From: JACVRW01 sp035705985
GTDB lineage: Bacteria > Actinomycetota > Thermoleophilia > Solirubrobacterales > Thermoleophilaceae
Length of the DNA stretch: 6,950 bases
NCBI GenBank assembly: GCA_035705985.1
Contig: DASSVP010000151.1
Location: forward strand, 1-6,950
Direction of reading: 5' to 3'
How positions within the stretch are numbered: position 1 is the first letter of the stretch; each line of letters starts with the position of its first letter. This document shows, in pieces, positions 1-5,585 of the stretch. A model generated the notes under the pieces. It searched no databases. It was given only the letters and a program-made list of their open reading frames with translations, and was not told the DNA's origin. Made by a program: the position numbers and the translations under genes.

Positions 1-1
1 G

Positions 2-739
2 CACGTGAGCGACGACCGGGGCCTCGAGACGGTGCACGGACTGTCGTTCGGGGTGCGAGCCGGCGAGATCGTTGGCATCGCAGGCATCGACGGCAACGGC
101 CAGACGGAGCTCGTCGAGGCCATAGTCGGCATCCGCCGCCCGACCGCCGGCCGCGTCGTCGTCGGCGGGAAGGACGTCACGCGTGAGGGGCCGAAGGAGC
201 TGATCGACGCCGGCCTGGGACACATCCCCGAGGACCGGCATCGGCGCGGGCTCGTGCTCGACTTCAGCCTCGCCGAGAACCTGTCCCTGCACGCCTATCG
301 CAGACCGCCCGAGTCGCGGCTCGGCTGGTTGTGGCCGCGCCGGCTCGTCGGGCGCGCGCGCAAGCTCATCGGCGAGTACGACATCCGCGGCGGTGGCCCG
401 CAGACCCGGGCGGGATCGCTGTCCGGCGGAAATCAGCAGAAGGTCGTCGTCGCACGTGAGATCTCCGCCGGACCGCGGATCCTCGTCGCCGCCCAACCTA
501 CCCGCGGCCTCGATGTCGGTGCCATCGAGTACGTCCACCGGCGCCTCGTCCAGGAACGGGACGAAGGCGAGGCCGTGCTGCTCGTTTCGCTCGAGCTCGA
601 CGAGATCCGCTCTCTTTCGGACCGGATCCTCGTCCTCTACGAAGGCAGGCTCGTCGGTGAGTACGGTCCGGAGACGAGTGAAGAGGAGCTCGGTCTCGCC
701 ATGACCGGTGGCCGGCGCGAGGAGGAGGTAGTGGCGTGA
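2..739 (+). CDS. ABC importer ATP-binding protein, C-terminal half (YufO/NupO-type), 5' truncated by window
   Basis: This is the second nucleotide-binding domain of a tandem-NBD importer ATPase (RbsA/YufO class, normally about 500 aa). The reading frame is open to the window edge, so the first domain, roughly half the protein, lies upstream; the GTG at 5 is internal. Counting from that GTG: a Walker A-like GIDGNGQT (27-34), signature LSGGNQQK (139-146), and a Walker B/D-loop region ending AQPTRGLD (163-170). The Walker A lysine is Q, the catalytic glutamate position is Q, and the H-loop histidine is replaced in VLLVSLELDE. Such degeneracy is usual in the second domain of this family, where ATP hydrolysis relies on the first. 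It would sit on the cytoplasmic face and drive the two permeases downstream. Its stop overlaps the next start (GTGA, 736-739), indicating translational coupling. Family assignment is firm; the substrate (nucleosides or a related solute) is inferred from the family and neighbours. Confidence 0.93.
   Translation, partial: HVSDDRGLETVHGLSFGVRAGEIVGIAGIDGNGQTELVEAIVGIRRPTAGRVVVGGKDVTREGPKELIDAGLGHIPEDRHRRGLVLDFSLAENLSLHAYRRPPESRLGWLWPRRLVGRARKLIGEYDIRGGGPQTRAGSLSGGNQQKVVVAREISAGPRILVAAQPTRGLDVGAIEYVHRRLVQERDEGEAVLLVSLELDEIRSLSDRILVLYEGRLVGEYGPETSEEELGLAMTGGRREEEVVA
721..728 (+). promoter_or_regulatory. Strong Shine-Dalgarno for the first permease
   Basis: GGAGGAGG lies 7 nt before the GTG at 736, inside the end of the ATPase gene. 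It supports 736 as the permease start and reinitiation across the 4-bp overlap. Confidence 0.75.
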
Positions 740-1959
740 CCGAGCCGACGCCGCCGCTGCCTGCGTCGCAGGCCGAGGCGATCCCCAGCGTTGCCCAACG
801 GTTCGCGATCTGGCAGCGGGCCGGCGGCATCGCGACCCCGATAGCGACAGCTGTCTTCGCCTTCCTCGTAGCGGGTCTGGTCGTGCTCGCGACGGGTCAC
901 AACCCGCTGCAGACGTACCGCGCGATCTTCGACGGCGCCGGCCTGAACTGGCTCTTCCCCTGGGTACACGGGCTGGCCCGCCAGACTGCCGCCTTCAACC
1001 TGCAGGAGACCGGCCTGCTCTTCATCCCGCTCGTGCTGAGCGGACTCGCCGTCGCGTTCGCCTTTCGCTGCGGCCTCTTCAACATCGGCGGACAGGGCCA
1101 GTACATCGTCGGGATCGTGACCGGAACTCAGATGGGCGTCTGGTTCGCCTCCATGCCAGGCCCGGCGCACATCTTCCTCGCCGTTACGGCTGCGACGCTC
1201 GCCGGCGCCGTCTGGGGCGGCATCGCCGGGTTCCTGCGCGCCACGGTCGGAGCTCACGAAGTGATCTCGACGATCATGCTGAACTGGATCGCGATCTGGG
1301 TCGGCAGCTATCTGATCGGGTTCGGAGGCCCCTTCCAGGATCACAGCCAGCCCGGGGTGCCGGTCTCGCGACAGATAGCTGCGAACGCCCATCTGCCCGT
1401 GTTCTGGGGCAGCCCGCTCCTCCAGGGCCTCGACATCGGGTTCTTCGTGGCGCTCGGGATGCTCGTCCTGTACTGGGTCGTCCTGCGGCGGACCACGCTC
1501 GGCTTCGAGGTACGAGCGGTCGGATACAACCCCGATGCGGCACGGAACGCGGGCATCGGGGTCGCCCGCAACTACTTCGTCGCGATGGCGATCTCGGGAG
1601 GTTTCGCCGGGCTGGCGGGCGCTCTCGACATCCTCGGCTGGCAGTTCCGCCTGGACGTGACCACGATCCAGATCGCCTCGCAGCTGGCCTTCACGGGCAT
1701 CGCGGTGGCGCTGCTCGGACGAAACACGGCAGTCGGGACCTTCTTCGCGGCGGTGCTCTTCGCGGGGCTCCTGAACGGCACCTCGAGTCGCAACCTCGAC
1801 CCCAGCGTCTTCCCGCCCGAGCTGGGCGGCAATCTGACGCGCATCATCCAGGGGCTGGTGGTGTTGTTCGTGGGCGCCGACCTCCTCATCCTCTACGTCT
1901 GGAACGTGCGCCGGAAGCTGCGCCGTGCCACCCCGGCCGCTGCTCCGGTGGCCGAATGA
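736..1959 (+). CDS. ABC importer permease, YufP/NupP-type (BPD_transp_2 family)
   Basis: This is an inner-membrane channel subunit of 407 aa, a normal length for the family. After a short hydrophilic N-terminus there are hydrophobic segments at about 31-52, 93-112, 119-138, 146-165, 176-195, 232-250, 278-300, 316-348 and 370-390. Family landmarks include FRCGLFNIGGQGQ (110-122), VGAHEVISTIMLNW (171-184), RAVGYNPDAARNAGI (260-274) and GIAVALLGRN (321-330). The GTG start overlaps the upstream ATPase stop and has a strong ribosome binding site. The end overlaps the next permease by 4 bp (ATGA, 1956-1959). With its partner it would form the heterodimeric translocation path. Related operons of known function import nucleosides; the substrate here cannot be read from sequence alone. 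Confidence 0.95.
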   Translation: MTEPTPPLPASQAEAIPSVAQRFAIWQRAGGIATPIATAVFAFLVAGLVVLATGHNPLQTYRAIFDGAGLNWLFPWVHGLARQTAAFNLQETGLLFIPLVLSGLAVAFAFRCGLFNIGGQGQYIVGIVTGTQMGVWFASMPGPAHIFLAVTAATLAGAVWGGIAGFLRATVGAHEVISTIMLNWIAIWVGSYLIGFGGPFQDHSQPGVPVSRQIAANAHLPVFWGSPLLQGLDIGFFVALGMLVLYWVVLRRTTLGFEVRAVGYNPDAARNAGIGVARNYFVAMAISGGFAGLAGALDILGWQFRLDVTTIQIASQLAFTGIAVALLGRNTAVGTFFAAVLFAGLLNGTSSRNLDPSVFPPELGGNLTRIIQGLVVLFVGADLLILYVWNVRRKLRRATPAAAPVAE

Positions 1960-3176
1960 GCGCGATCGCGGCACGCATCGAGGAGGTCCGCGACCCCAAG
2001 CTGGTCGGCATCCTCGGCGTTGGCCTCGGCATCGTCGCCGTCTGGCTCGTCCTTCCGCCCGAGACGGTTCGGAACGTCGCGGTCCCGGTCGTTCTCGGGG
2101 CGGCCGCCGCCGCCTGCGGCGCTGTCACGGTCGTCCTCGGCCGTCGCCGCCTCGGCTGGGGCGCCGTCGTCTCGGGAGCAATCGGGATCCTCGCAGCCTT
2201 CCTCGTCACCCGGGCCAGCGTCCCGCATCTCCAGTCGGTGATCACGTGGTCGACGATCTTCGCGGCCATGCTCGTCTTTGCGACCCCGCTCACGTATGCC
2301 GCGATCGGCGGCATGTTCTCCGAGCGGAGCGGTGTGGTGAACATCGGGCTCGAGGGGATGATGCTGATGGGCGCCTTCTTCGGCGCCTACGGCGCGGACA
2401 AGACCGGCTCTTGGGTCCTCGGCATCTTCATCGGGATCGCCTCCGGTTGCGCGCTCGGGCTCGTCCACGCCTTCTTCGCGATTCATCTACGCGCCGACCA
2501 GATCGTCGGCGGGACGGCGATCAACTTCCTCGCCCTCGGGATCACGGGGTACCTCTACAACGACATCTACGGCAACAACGGCACGCCGAACAACCTGCCG
2601 GCGATTCCGAACGTTCATCTCGGGTTCCTCTCGTCGGTCCCGCCGCGCGGGCTCGGCAACTTCCTCGAGAACGTGTTCGGCGACCTCAACCTGATGATCT
2701 GGCTGAGCTATGTCGTGCTCGTCCTCTCGTGGCTCGTGTTGTTCCGGACCGCGATCGGCCTGCGCATACGCTCGGTGGGAGAGCATCCTCGGGCCGCAGA
2801 CACCGTGGGCATCTCGGTCTACGGCATCCGGTACGTATCGGTCGTCACGTCTGGCGGGCTCGCGGCAATGGGTGGTGTGTTTCTATCGCTGGGATTCGTC
2901 AATTCGTTCACCGAGAACATGACCGCCGGCCGCGGCTTCATCGCGCTCGCCGCTCTCATCTTTGGGAAGTGGCGCCCGTTCGGGGCTTTCGGAGCGTGCC
3001 TCCTGTTCGGCTTCGCGAGCGCGCTCGCACCGCAGTTCCAGAACGTCGATGCCTGGCAGCAGTACCAGGTGCTGTTCGAGGCGCTGCCGTACGTCCTGAC
3101 CCTGATCGCGGTGGCAGGCCTGATCGGACGCTCGATCCCGCCCGCGGCCGACGGCAAGCCCTATGCCAAACAGTGA
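1956..3176 (+). CDS. ABC importer permease, YufQ/NupQ-type (BPD_transp_2 family)
   Basis: This is the second channel subunit, 406 aa, starting at the ATG that overlaps the previous stop. Family landmarks are ERSGVVNIGLEGMMLMGAFF (123-142), RADQIVGGTAINFLALG (179-195), LRIRSVGEHPRAADTVGI (269-286) and RGFIALAALIFGKWRPFGA (326-344). Compared with the compact members of this family, usually around 300 aa, it has about 95 extra N-terminal residues. These contain three further hydrophobic stretches (about 16-34, 41-61 and 68-86) before the conserved core. Two different permeases in one operon is the normal arrangement for YufNOPQ-like systems. The ORF ends inside the start of the acetyltransferase gene. 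Confidence 0.95.
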   Translation: MSAIAARIEEVRDPKLVGILGVGLGIVAVWLVLPPETVRNVAVPVVLGAAAAACGAVTVVLGRRRLGWGAVVSGAIGILAAFLVTRASVPHLQSVITWSTIFAAMLVFATPLTYAAIGGMFSERSGVVNIGLEGMMLMGAFFGAYGADKTGSWVLGIFIGIASGCALGLVHAFFAIHLRADQIVGGTAINFLALGITGYLYNDIYGNNGTPNNLPAIPNVHLGFLSSVPPRGLGNFLENVFGDLNLMIWLSYVVLVLSWLVLFRTAIGLRIRSVGEHPRAADTVGISVYGIRYVSVVTSGGLAAMGGVFLSLGFVNSFTENMTAGRGFIALAALIFGKWRPFGAFGACLLFGFASALAPQFQNVDAWQQYQVLFEALPYVLTLIAVAGLIGRSIPPAADGKPYAKQ

Positions 3177-3675
3177 TCGACCGGCCGTGCCCATGGCGAT
3201 AACTCTCCGGACGTTCGCAGACAGCGATCTCGACCCGCTCTTCACCTGGGAAAGCGATCCTCGCGCGGTCGAGATGGCGGCGTTCACGCGGTCGGATCCA
3301 TCCGACCGCGGCGCGTTCGACGCCCACTACGAACGCGTCCGCAGCAACCCTTCGAACACCCTGCTGGCGATCGAGGACGACGGGGAATTCGTGGGGACGA
3401 TAGGCAGCTTCACGCTGGAGGGAGAACGGGAGGTCACGTACTGGATCGCCCCGGCGCGCTGGGGTCAGGGGATCGCGTCGCGGGCTCTGCGTGCGTTCCT
3501 GGCGATCGAATCGACCAGACCCCTCTACGGTCGGGTGGCCGATCACAATGCCGCGTCGGCGAAGGTGCTTACTCGAGCGGGCTTCGTCGAGGTGGGCTCC
3601 GATACGGGGTTCGCGCCGGGAGTCGGCGCCGAGGTCGTCGAGCGGATCTATCGACTCGATAGCACCAGCTCGTAG
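3163..3675 (+). CDS. GNAT-family N-acetyltransferase (RimJ/RimL-like, Acetyltransf_3)
   Basis: This 170-aa protein would transfer an acetyl group from acetyl-CoA to an amine; its substrate is unknown. The fold is recognisable from ITLRTFADSDLDPLF (13-27), a GTIGSF strand (78-83), the acetyl-CoA pyrophosphate loop in RWGQGIASRAL (99-109), and the C-terminal VADHNAASAKVLTRAGF motif (125-141), typical of the RimJ/RimL side of the superfamily. The ATG at 3163 overlaps the permease end by 14 bp, which suggests operon membership. GTG 3187 and ATG 3193 are alternatives, since conserved sequence starts only near residue 13 and no strong ribosome binding site is visible for any of them. The gene contains a long perfect inverted repeat (3287-3310), and its last 28 bp overlap the convergent gene on the other strand. 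Confidence 0.9.
   Translation: MPNSDRPAVPMAITLRTFADSDLDPLFTWESDPRAVEMAAFTRSDPSDRGAFDAHYERVRSNPSNTLLAIEDDGEFVGTIGSFTLEGEREVTYWIAPARWGQGIASRALRAFLAIESTRPLYGRVADHNAASAKVLTRAGFVEVGSDTGFAPGVGAEVVERIYRLDSTSS
3287..3310. repeat. 24-bp inverted repeat inside the acetyltransferase gene
   Basis: The arms CGCGGTCGGAT (3287-3297) and ATCCGACCGCG (3300-3310) are perfectly complementary over 11 bp, separated by CC. The codons read TRSDPSDRG with no break in the frame. It could form a stable mRNA hairpin, be a protein-binding palindrome, or be a chance product of the codons used. Confidence 0.8.
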
Positions 3676-4082
3676 GAGCCGCCCTCGCCGCCTGGCTCGT
3701 TCGCTGTGACCACGAGCCGAGTGGCCTCCTCGGGTACAGCGCGGGCGAAGTGCCAGTCGCCCCGGAACAACCGCCCGGTCCCACCGACGGCCGAGAGTTT
3801 CGGGGGATAGTGGGTCCCGAGGTCGTCTGACAGCGAGAGCGACACATCGCGGTAGAGCGGCTCTCCCGGCTCCTCCGGGATCGGATCGCGTCTGTCGCCT
3901 TCCGTCCACGCGTCGAGGCGTGCGCCGAACGTGTCCTCTTCTCCGACCGGATCTTCGACCAGCGCCGCCAGCCTGACAATGGTCTGCTGTGGCCAGAGCT
4001 CCACGCTCACCAGCGCGATATCGATGCCGTCACGTCGGAACAGCGGCGTGAGCGGACTGATGACAGCCGGTCGCCGGCCCAC
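3648..4082 (-). CDS. Hypothetical protein, 144 aa, convergent with the acetyltransferase
   Basis: No named family is recognised. The sequence reads like a real soluble, mostly beta protein: an alternating-hydrophobic start (DGIDIALVSVELWPQQTIVR, 18-37), a DDLGTHYPPKLSAVGGTGRL stretch (86-105), then FRGDWHFARAVPEEATRLVV and a strand-like end. A pattern of ELW, DDLGT.Y, glycine-rich turn and F.RAVPEEATRL is reminiscent of small actinobacterial beta-sandwich proteins of unknown function, but that is a memory-based impression. The GTG at 4082 is the only start upstream of the conserved-looking part; the frame is open up to a stop near 4172 without another ATG or GTG. GTG 4010 is a shorter alternative. 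There is no strong ribosome binding site. The stop lies inside the acetyltransferase gene (28-bp overlap). No signal peptide or membrane segment is visible. Confidence 0.65.
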   Translation of the reverse strand: MGRRPAVISPLTPLFRRDGIDIALVSVELWPQQTIVRLAALVEDPVGEEDTFGARLDAWTEGDRRDPIPEEPGEPLYRDVSLSLSDDLGTHYPPKLSAVGGTGRLFRGDWHFARAVPEEATRLVVTANEPGGEGGSYELVLSSR

Positions 4083-4098
4083 ATCCCGATGATCGCAC

Positions 4099-4124
4099 CC
4101 TGGCCTGGTCCATGACCCCTGAGC
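4099..4124 (+). repeat. Array repeat, copy 1 (degenerate)
   Basis: The right part, ATGACCCCTGAGC (4112-4124), matches copy 4 exactly over 13 bp. The left part (CCTGGCCTGGTCC) retains only CCTGG/TCC-like pieces and looks shortened. It lies between the divergent starts of the 144-aa gene and the first array gene, and marks the left edge of the array. Confidence 0.6.
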
Positions 4125-4142
4125 CGACGAGATCGACCGGCC

Positions 4143-4171
4143 TTGACGACGCGGGATGTGGAACGCAAGCT
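4143..4171 (+). promoter_or_regulatory. Possible promoter for a leaderless membrane-protein gene
   Basis: TTGACG (4143-4148) is followed after 17 bp by CAAGCT (4166-4171), which keeps the two most conserved -10 positions (second A, last T). The GTG at 4178 is 6 nt further on. The spacing fits leaderless transcription, common in actinobacteria. The -10 match is weak. Confidence 0.35.
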
Positions 4172-4177
4172 AATGCT

Positions 4178-4543
4178 GTGAGATCGGACTCGCCTGTTCG
4201 CCAATTGCTCATCTTCTACGCCGGACTCTGGGCGCTGCTCGATCTCGTGGCTCTGCTTCCGCACAGCGACCCCAGCTTCTCCTCAACCCGGGGAGCGGTC
4301 GCGGGCGTCCTCATCCAGGGCTTGCTCCTTTGGCGGCTTGCTCGTGGCTCGGCGCTCGCTTGGACATTCGGCCTGCTCATGGCGCTGGGCGCAGTCGCGT
4401 CCCTCTTTCTGCAGGCCACGCCATTCGGTGCAGCGATGACCCTCATTGTGGTCGTGTGCCTCGCACAGGCACGAGTCCTCCTGACACCGCCGCTGATCGG
4501 CCTCGTCCGGTCACAGCGCCGGATGCCGCCGGCATCTGCCTGA
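4178..4543 (+). CDS. Small membrane protein of unknown function, 121 aa (array gene 1)
   Basis: No family is recognised. From GTG 4178 the protein begins with a short polar segment (RSDSPVR), then about four hydrophobic helices at roughly 8-27, 38-54, 59-80 and 84-104. Charged loops and a basic C-terminal tail (RSQRRMPPASA) suggest an integral inner-membrane protein. The frame is also open back to ATG 4112, inside repeat copy 1, which would add 22 unconvincing residues (MTPEPTRSTG and so on). GTG 4178 is preferred because hydrophobic sequence follows immediately and a promoter-like pair is correctly spaced upstream. No ribosome binding site is visible. It is bounded by repeat copies 1 and 2. 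Confidence 0.65.
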   Translation: MRSDSPVRQLLIFYAGLWALLDLVALLPHSDPSFSSTRGAVAGVLIQGLLLWRLARGSALAWTFGLLMALGAVASLFLQATPFGAAMTLIVVVCLAQARVLLTPPLIGLVRSQRRMPPASA

Positions 4544-4572
4544 CGGTGGACTCCGGTGGGCTTGACGCTCGC

Positions 4573-4604
4573 CTGGACCAGTGTTCCGGAATGACCGCTG
4601 AGCG
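4573..4604 (+). repeat. Array repeat, copy 2
   Basis: It matches copy 4 at 29 of 32 positions, including an intact TTCCGGAA palindrome and the CTGGACCAG dyad. It lies between the convergent ends of array genes 1 and 2. Just after it, ACTGATCAGT (4606-4615) is a perfect palindrome covering the stop codon of gene 2. Confidence 0.85.
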
Positions 4605-4610
4605 GACTGA

Positions 4611-4824
4611 TCAGTTGGAACTGTGAGTCTCGCTCCAGCGCCGGTTCTCGTCGCGCTCGCAGTAGACGAAGTACGGGTACAGGTACGGCTCCTCGTTCGT
4701 CAGGAGTGCGACCTTGGCCTGCTCGCCCCCCGCGCGAGTAGGTGACGCCTTCAACCCTGACGTATTGGCGCGGGAAGTCGGCAACGGCGGCTTCCTCGGG
4801 GGTTGCGAACGTCGCATCCGACAC
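4611..4824 (-). pseudogene. Small hypothetical protein, 70 aa if frame restored; frameshifted (array gene 2)
   Basis: The start is GTG at 4824 (MSDATFATPEEAAVADFPRQ), reading through YVRVEGVTYSRG. The frame then enters a run of six G on the coding strand (4726-4731) and becomes nonsense. Dropping one G joins it to GEQAKVALLTNEEPYLYP and YFVYCERDENRRWSETHSSN, ending at TGA 4613-4611. The rebuilt protein is a coherent 70-aa soluble polypeptide, acidic and aromatic-rich with one cysteine. The combination ATPEEAA, TNEEPYLYPY and a final W with polar tail looks like a conserved small family, but no function is known to me. Upstream, TACCCT (4836-4831) lies 6 nt before the GTG, fitting leaderless expression. 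The extra G may be a real mutation or a homopolymer sequencing error. This is the only array gene on the - strand. Confidence 0.7.
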
Positions 4825-4830
4825 GCCAGA

Positions 4831-4836
4831 AGGGTA
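4831..4836 (-). promoter_or_regulatory. -10-like hexamer for array gene 2
   Basis: TACCCT on the - strand (TANNNT) ends 6 nt before GTG 4824, the spacing expected for leaderless transcription. Repeat copy 3 covers the -35 region, where CGAACA is a poor -35 match. Confidence 0.4.
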
Positions 4837-4845
4837 GGCCTTCGC

Positions 4846-4877
4846 CCGGGCCAGTGTTCGCCAGTGACCCCTGACCG
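4846..4877 (+). repeat. Array repeat, copy 3 (variant centre)
   Basis: It matches copy 4 at 25 of 32 positions. The flanks (CCGGGCCAGTG and TGACCCCTGA) are kept, but the central TTCCGGAA palindrome is replaced by TTCGCCAG. It lies between the divergent starts of array genes 2 and 3. Confidence 0.75.
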
Positions 4878-4920
4878 GCGTGGACTTGGCTGTGGATGGA
4901 GATGGTCCAAGCGATGCCCC

Positions 4921-5256
4921 ATGCCCGGTGAGACAGCGGTGATCATCGCGTGGATGGTGGGGGAGGTGCTCGCTCCGCTCGTCATCGCGTTCCTGCTTCC
5001 ACGGCCGTTTCGTCTTGTTGCGCTGGTCGTCGCAGGCGCGGCGATCTTCGCCTGGATGACCTATACCTCTTACACCGCAAGCCTCGGAGGCGACTGGCGC
5101 CCAGGCTTAGACAGCCTCTCTTGGAGCGCCATCGTCGCGCTTGCTCTGCTACTTCCGTTTTGGCTGCTCGGAACAGGGATCGGCGTCTGGCTTCGCCGGA
5201 GTTGGGACCGCCGTCGGGGCCCCGGTGGTCGGCGGTCGTCCTTACCGGCTGCCTGA
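4921..5256 (+). CDS. Small membrane protein of unknown function, 111 aa (array gene 3)
   Basis: No family is recognised. From ATG 4921 the protein has three hydrophobic segments, at about 5-26, 31-48 and 67-91. A polar loop carries YTSYTASLGGDWRPGLDS (48-65), and the basic C-terminus begins LRRSWDRRRGPGGRR. By the positive-inside pattern the tail would be cytoplasmic. The frame is open far upstream, across repeat copy 3 and the divergent gene, so the start is judged from where membrane-protein sequence begins. GTG 4939 is an alternative. There is no convincing ribosome binding site or correctly placed -10. It is bounded by repeat copies 3 and 4. Confidence 0.6.
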   Translation: MPGETAVIIAWMVGEVLAPLVIAFLLPRPFRLVALVVAGAAIFAWMTYTSYTASLGGDWRPGLDSLSWSAIVALALLLPFWLLGTGIGVWLRRSWDRRRGPGGRRSSLPAA

Positions 5257-5275
5257 CGGGGAGGAGGTCAGTGCG

Positions 5276-5307
5276 CTGGGCCAGCGTTCCGGAATGACCC
5301 CTGAGCG
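5276..5307 (+). repeat. Array repeat, copy 4 (reference copy)
   Basis: It contains CTGGGCCAGCG (5276-5286), then TTCCGGAA (5287-5294) and TGACCCCTGAGCG (5295-5307). With two bases to the left, CGCTGGGCCAGCG (5274-5286) is a perfect 13-bp dyad. It lies between the tandem array genes 3 and 4. Confidence 0.85.
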
Positions 5308-5312
5308 TGGCC

Positions 5313-5318
5313 TACTCT
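5313..5318 (+). promoter_or_regulatory. -10-like hexamer for array gene 4
   Basis: TACTCT (TANNNT) ends 6 nt before GTG 5325, the same geometry as in array gene 2 on the other strand. This is suggestive of leaderless transcription. The -35 position falls inside repeat copy 4 and has no good match. Confidence 0.4.
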
Positions 5319-5324
5319 GAAGGG

Positions 5325-5576
5325 GTGCCGGGGTACTTCGACTTCGACGCGGGCGATTTTCACGTTGCGGGCGTCGGGTGCTGTTTCTGCGGTGGACGTG
5401 TTGAGCCAGGATCGATTGACCCGGTGACCCTCACCGTGAAGGCGCGTTCAGATCGGCCGCGCGAAGACGGCTTCGGAGTGCAAACGATGTGGTGTCACGC
5501 GGCTTGTCTGGAGGCGAGCGGAGCGGGTGACCTGCACGTGACTCGGCCGGAGTACTGGGAGGACGTCGAGGACTAG
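5325..5576 (+). CDS. Small CxxC/HxxC putative metal-binding protein, 83 aa (array gene 4)
   Basis: From GTG 5325 the protein reads MPGYFDFDAGDFHVAGVG, then CCFCGG with C19xxC22, a strand-like IDPVTLTVKA, and MWCHAACLEAS with H58 and C61 (C57 could substitute). The CxxC to CHxxC pairing about 35 residues apart suggests a small zinc-ribbon-like fold. Similar short proteins with a CFCG knuckle, PV.L.V strands and a W.H..CL end are, as I recall, scattered in bacteria without known function. The protein is acidic at its C-terminus (EYWEDVED). GTG 5307 is an in-frame alternative that overlaps the repeat; 5325 is preferred because of the -10-like TACTCT 6 nt upstream. It is bounded by repeat copy 4 and the interrupted copy 5. 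Confidence 0.7.
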   Translation: MPGYFDFDAGDFHVAGVGCCFCGGRVEPGSIDPVTLTVKARSDRPREDGFGVQTMWCHAACLEASGAGDLHVTRPEYWEDVED

Positions 5577-5585
5577 GACGGACGC

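Noticed and set aside
5..7. GTG at 5 as the true start of the ATPase
   Set aside because: The frame is open upstream and the protein family has another complete nucleotide-binding domain before this point.
637..1974. Long - strand frame opposite the first permease (445 codons)
   Set aside because: It is highly charged and repetitive in composition with no domain features; it is a shadow of the permease gene.
1925..3202. Long + strand frame overlapping the second permease (425 codons)
   Set aside because: It is arginine-rich, low-complexity shadow sequence in a GC-rich gene; the permease frame has clear family motifs.
4573..4615. Repeat copy 2 plus ACTGATCAGT palindrome as a rho-independent terminator
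   Set aside because: The dyads are short and no T-tract follows on either strand.
4573..5307. Repeats as a CRISPR array
   Set aside because: Spacing is 270-475 bp with genes between copies, identity varies, and there are no uniform short spacers or cas genes.
4573..5307. Repeats as integron attC sites
   Set aside because: The expected GTTRRRY/RYYYAAC core pair is not found (the closest is GTTCCGG) and there is no integrase. Only the cassette-like layout is kept as an observation.
4573..5307. Repeats as promoters or operators of the small genes
   Set aside because: Copy 2 lies between two convergent gene ends and copy 5 lies downstream of gene 4, where no promoter is needed.
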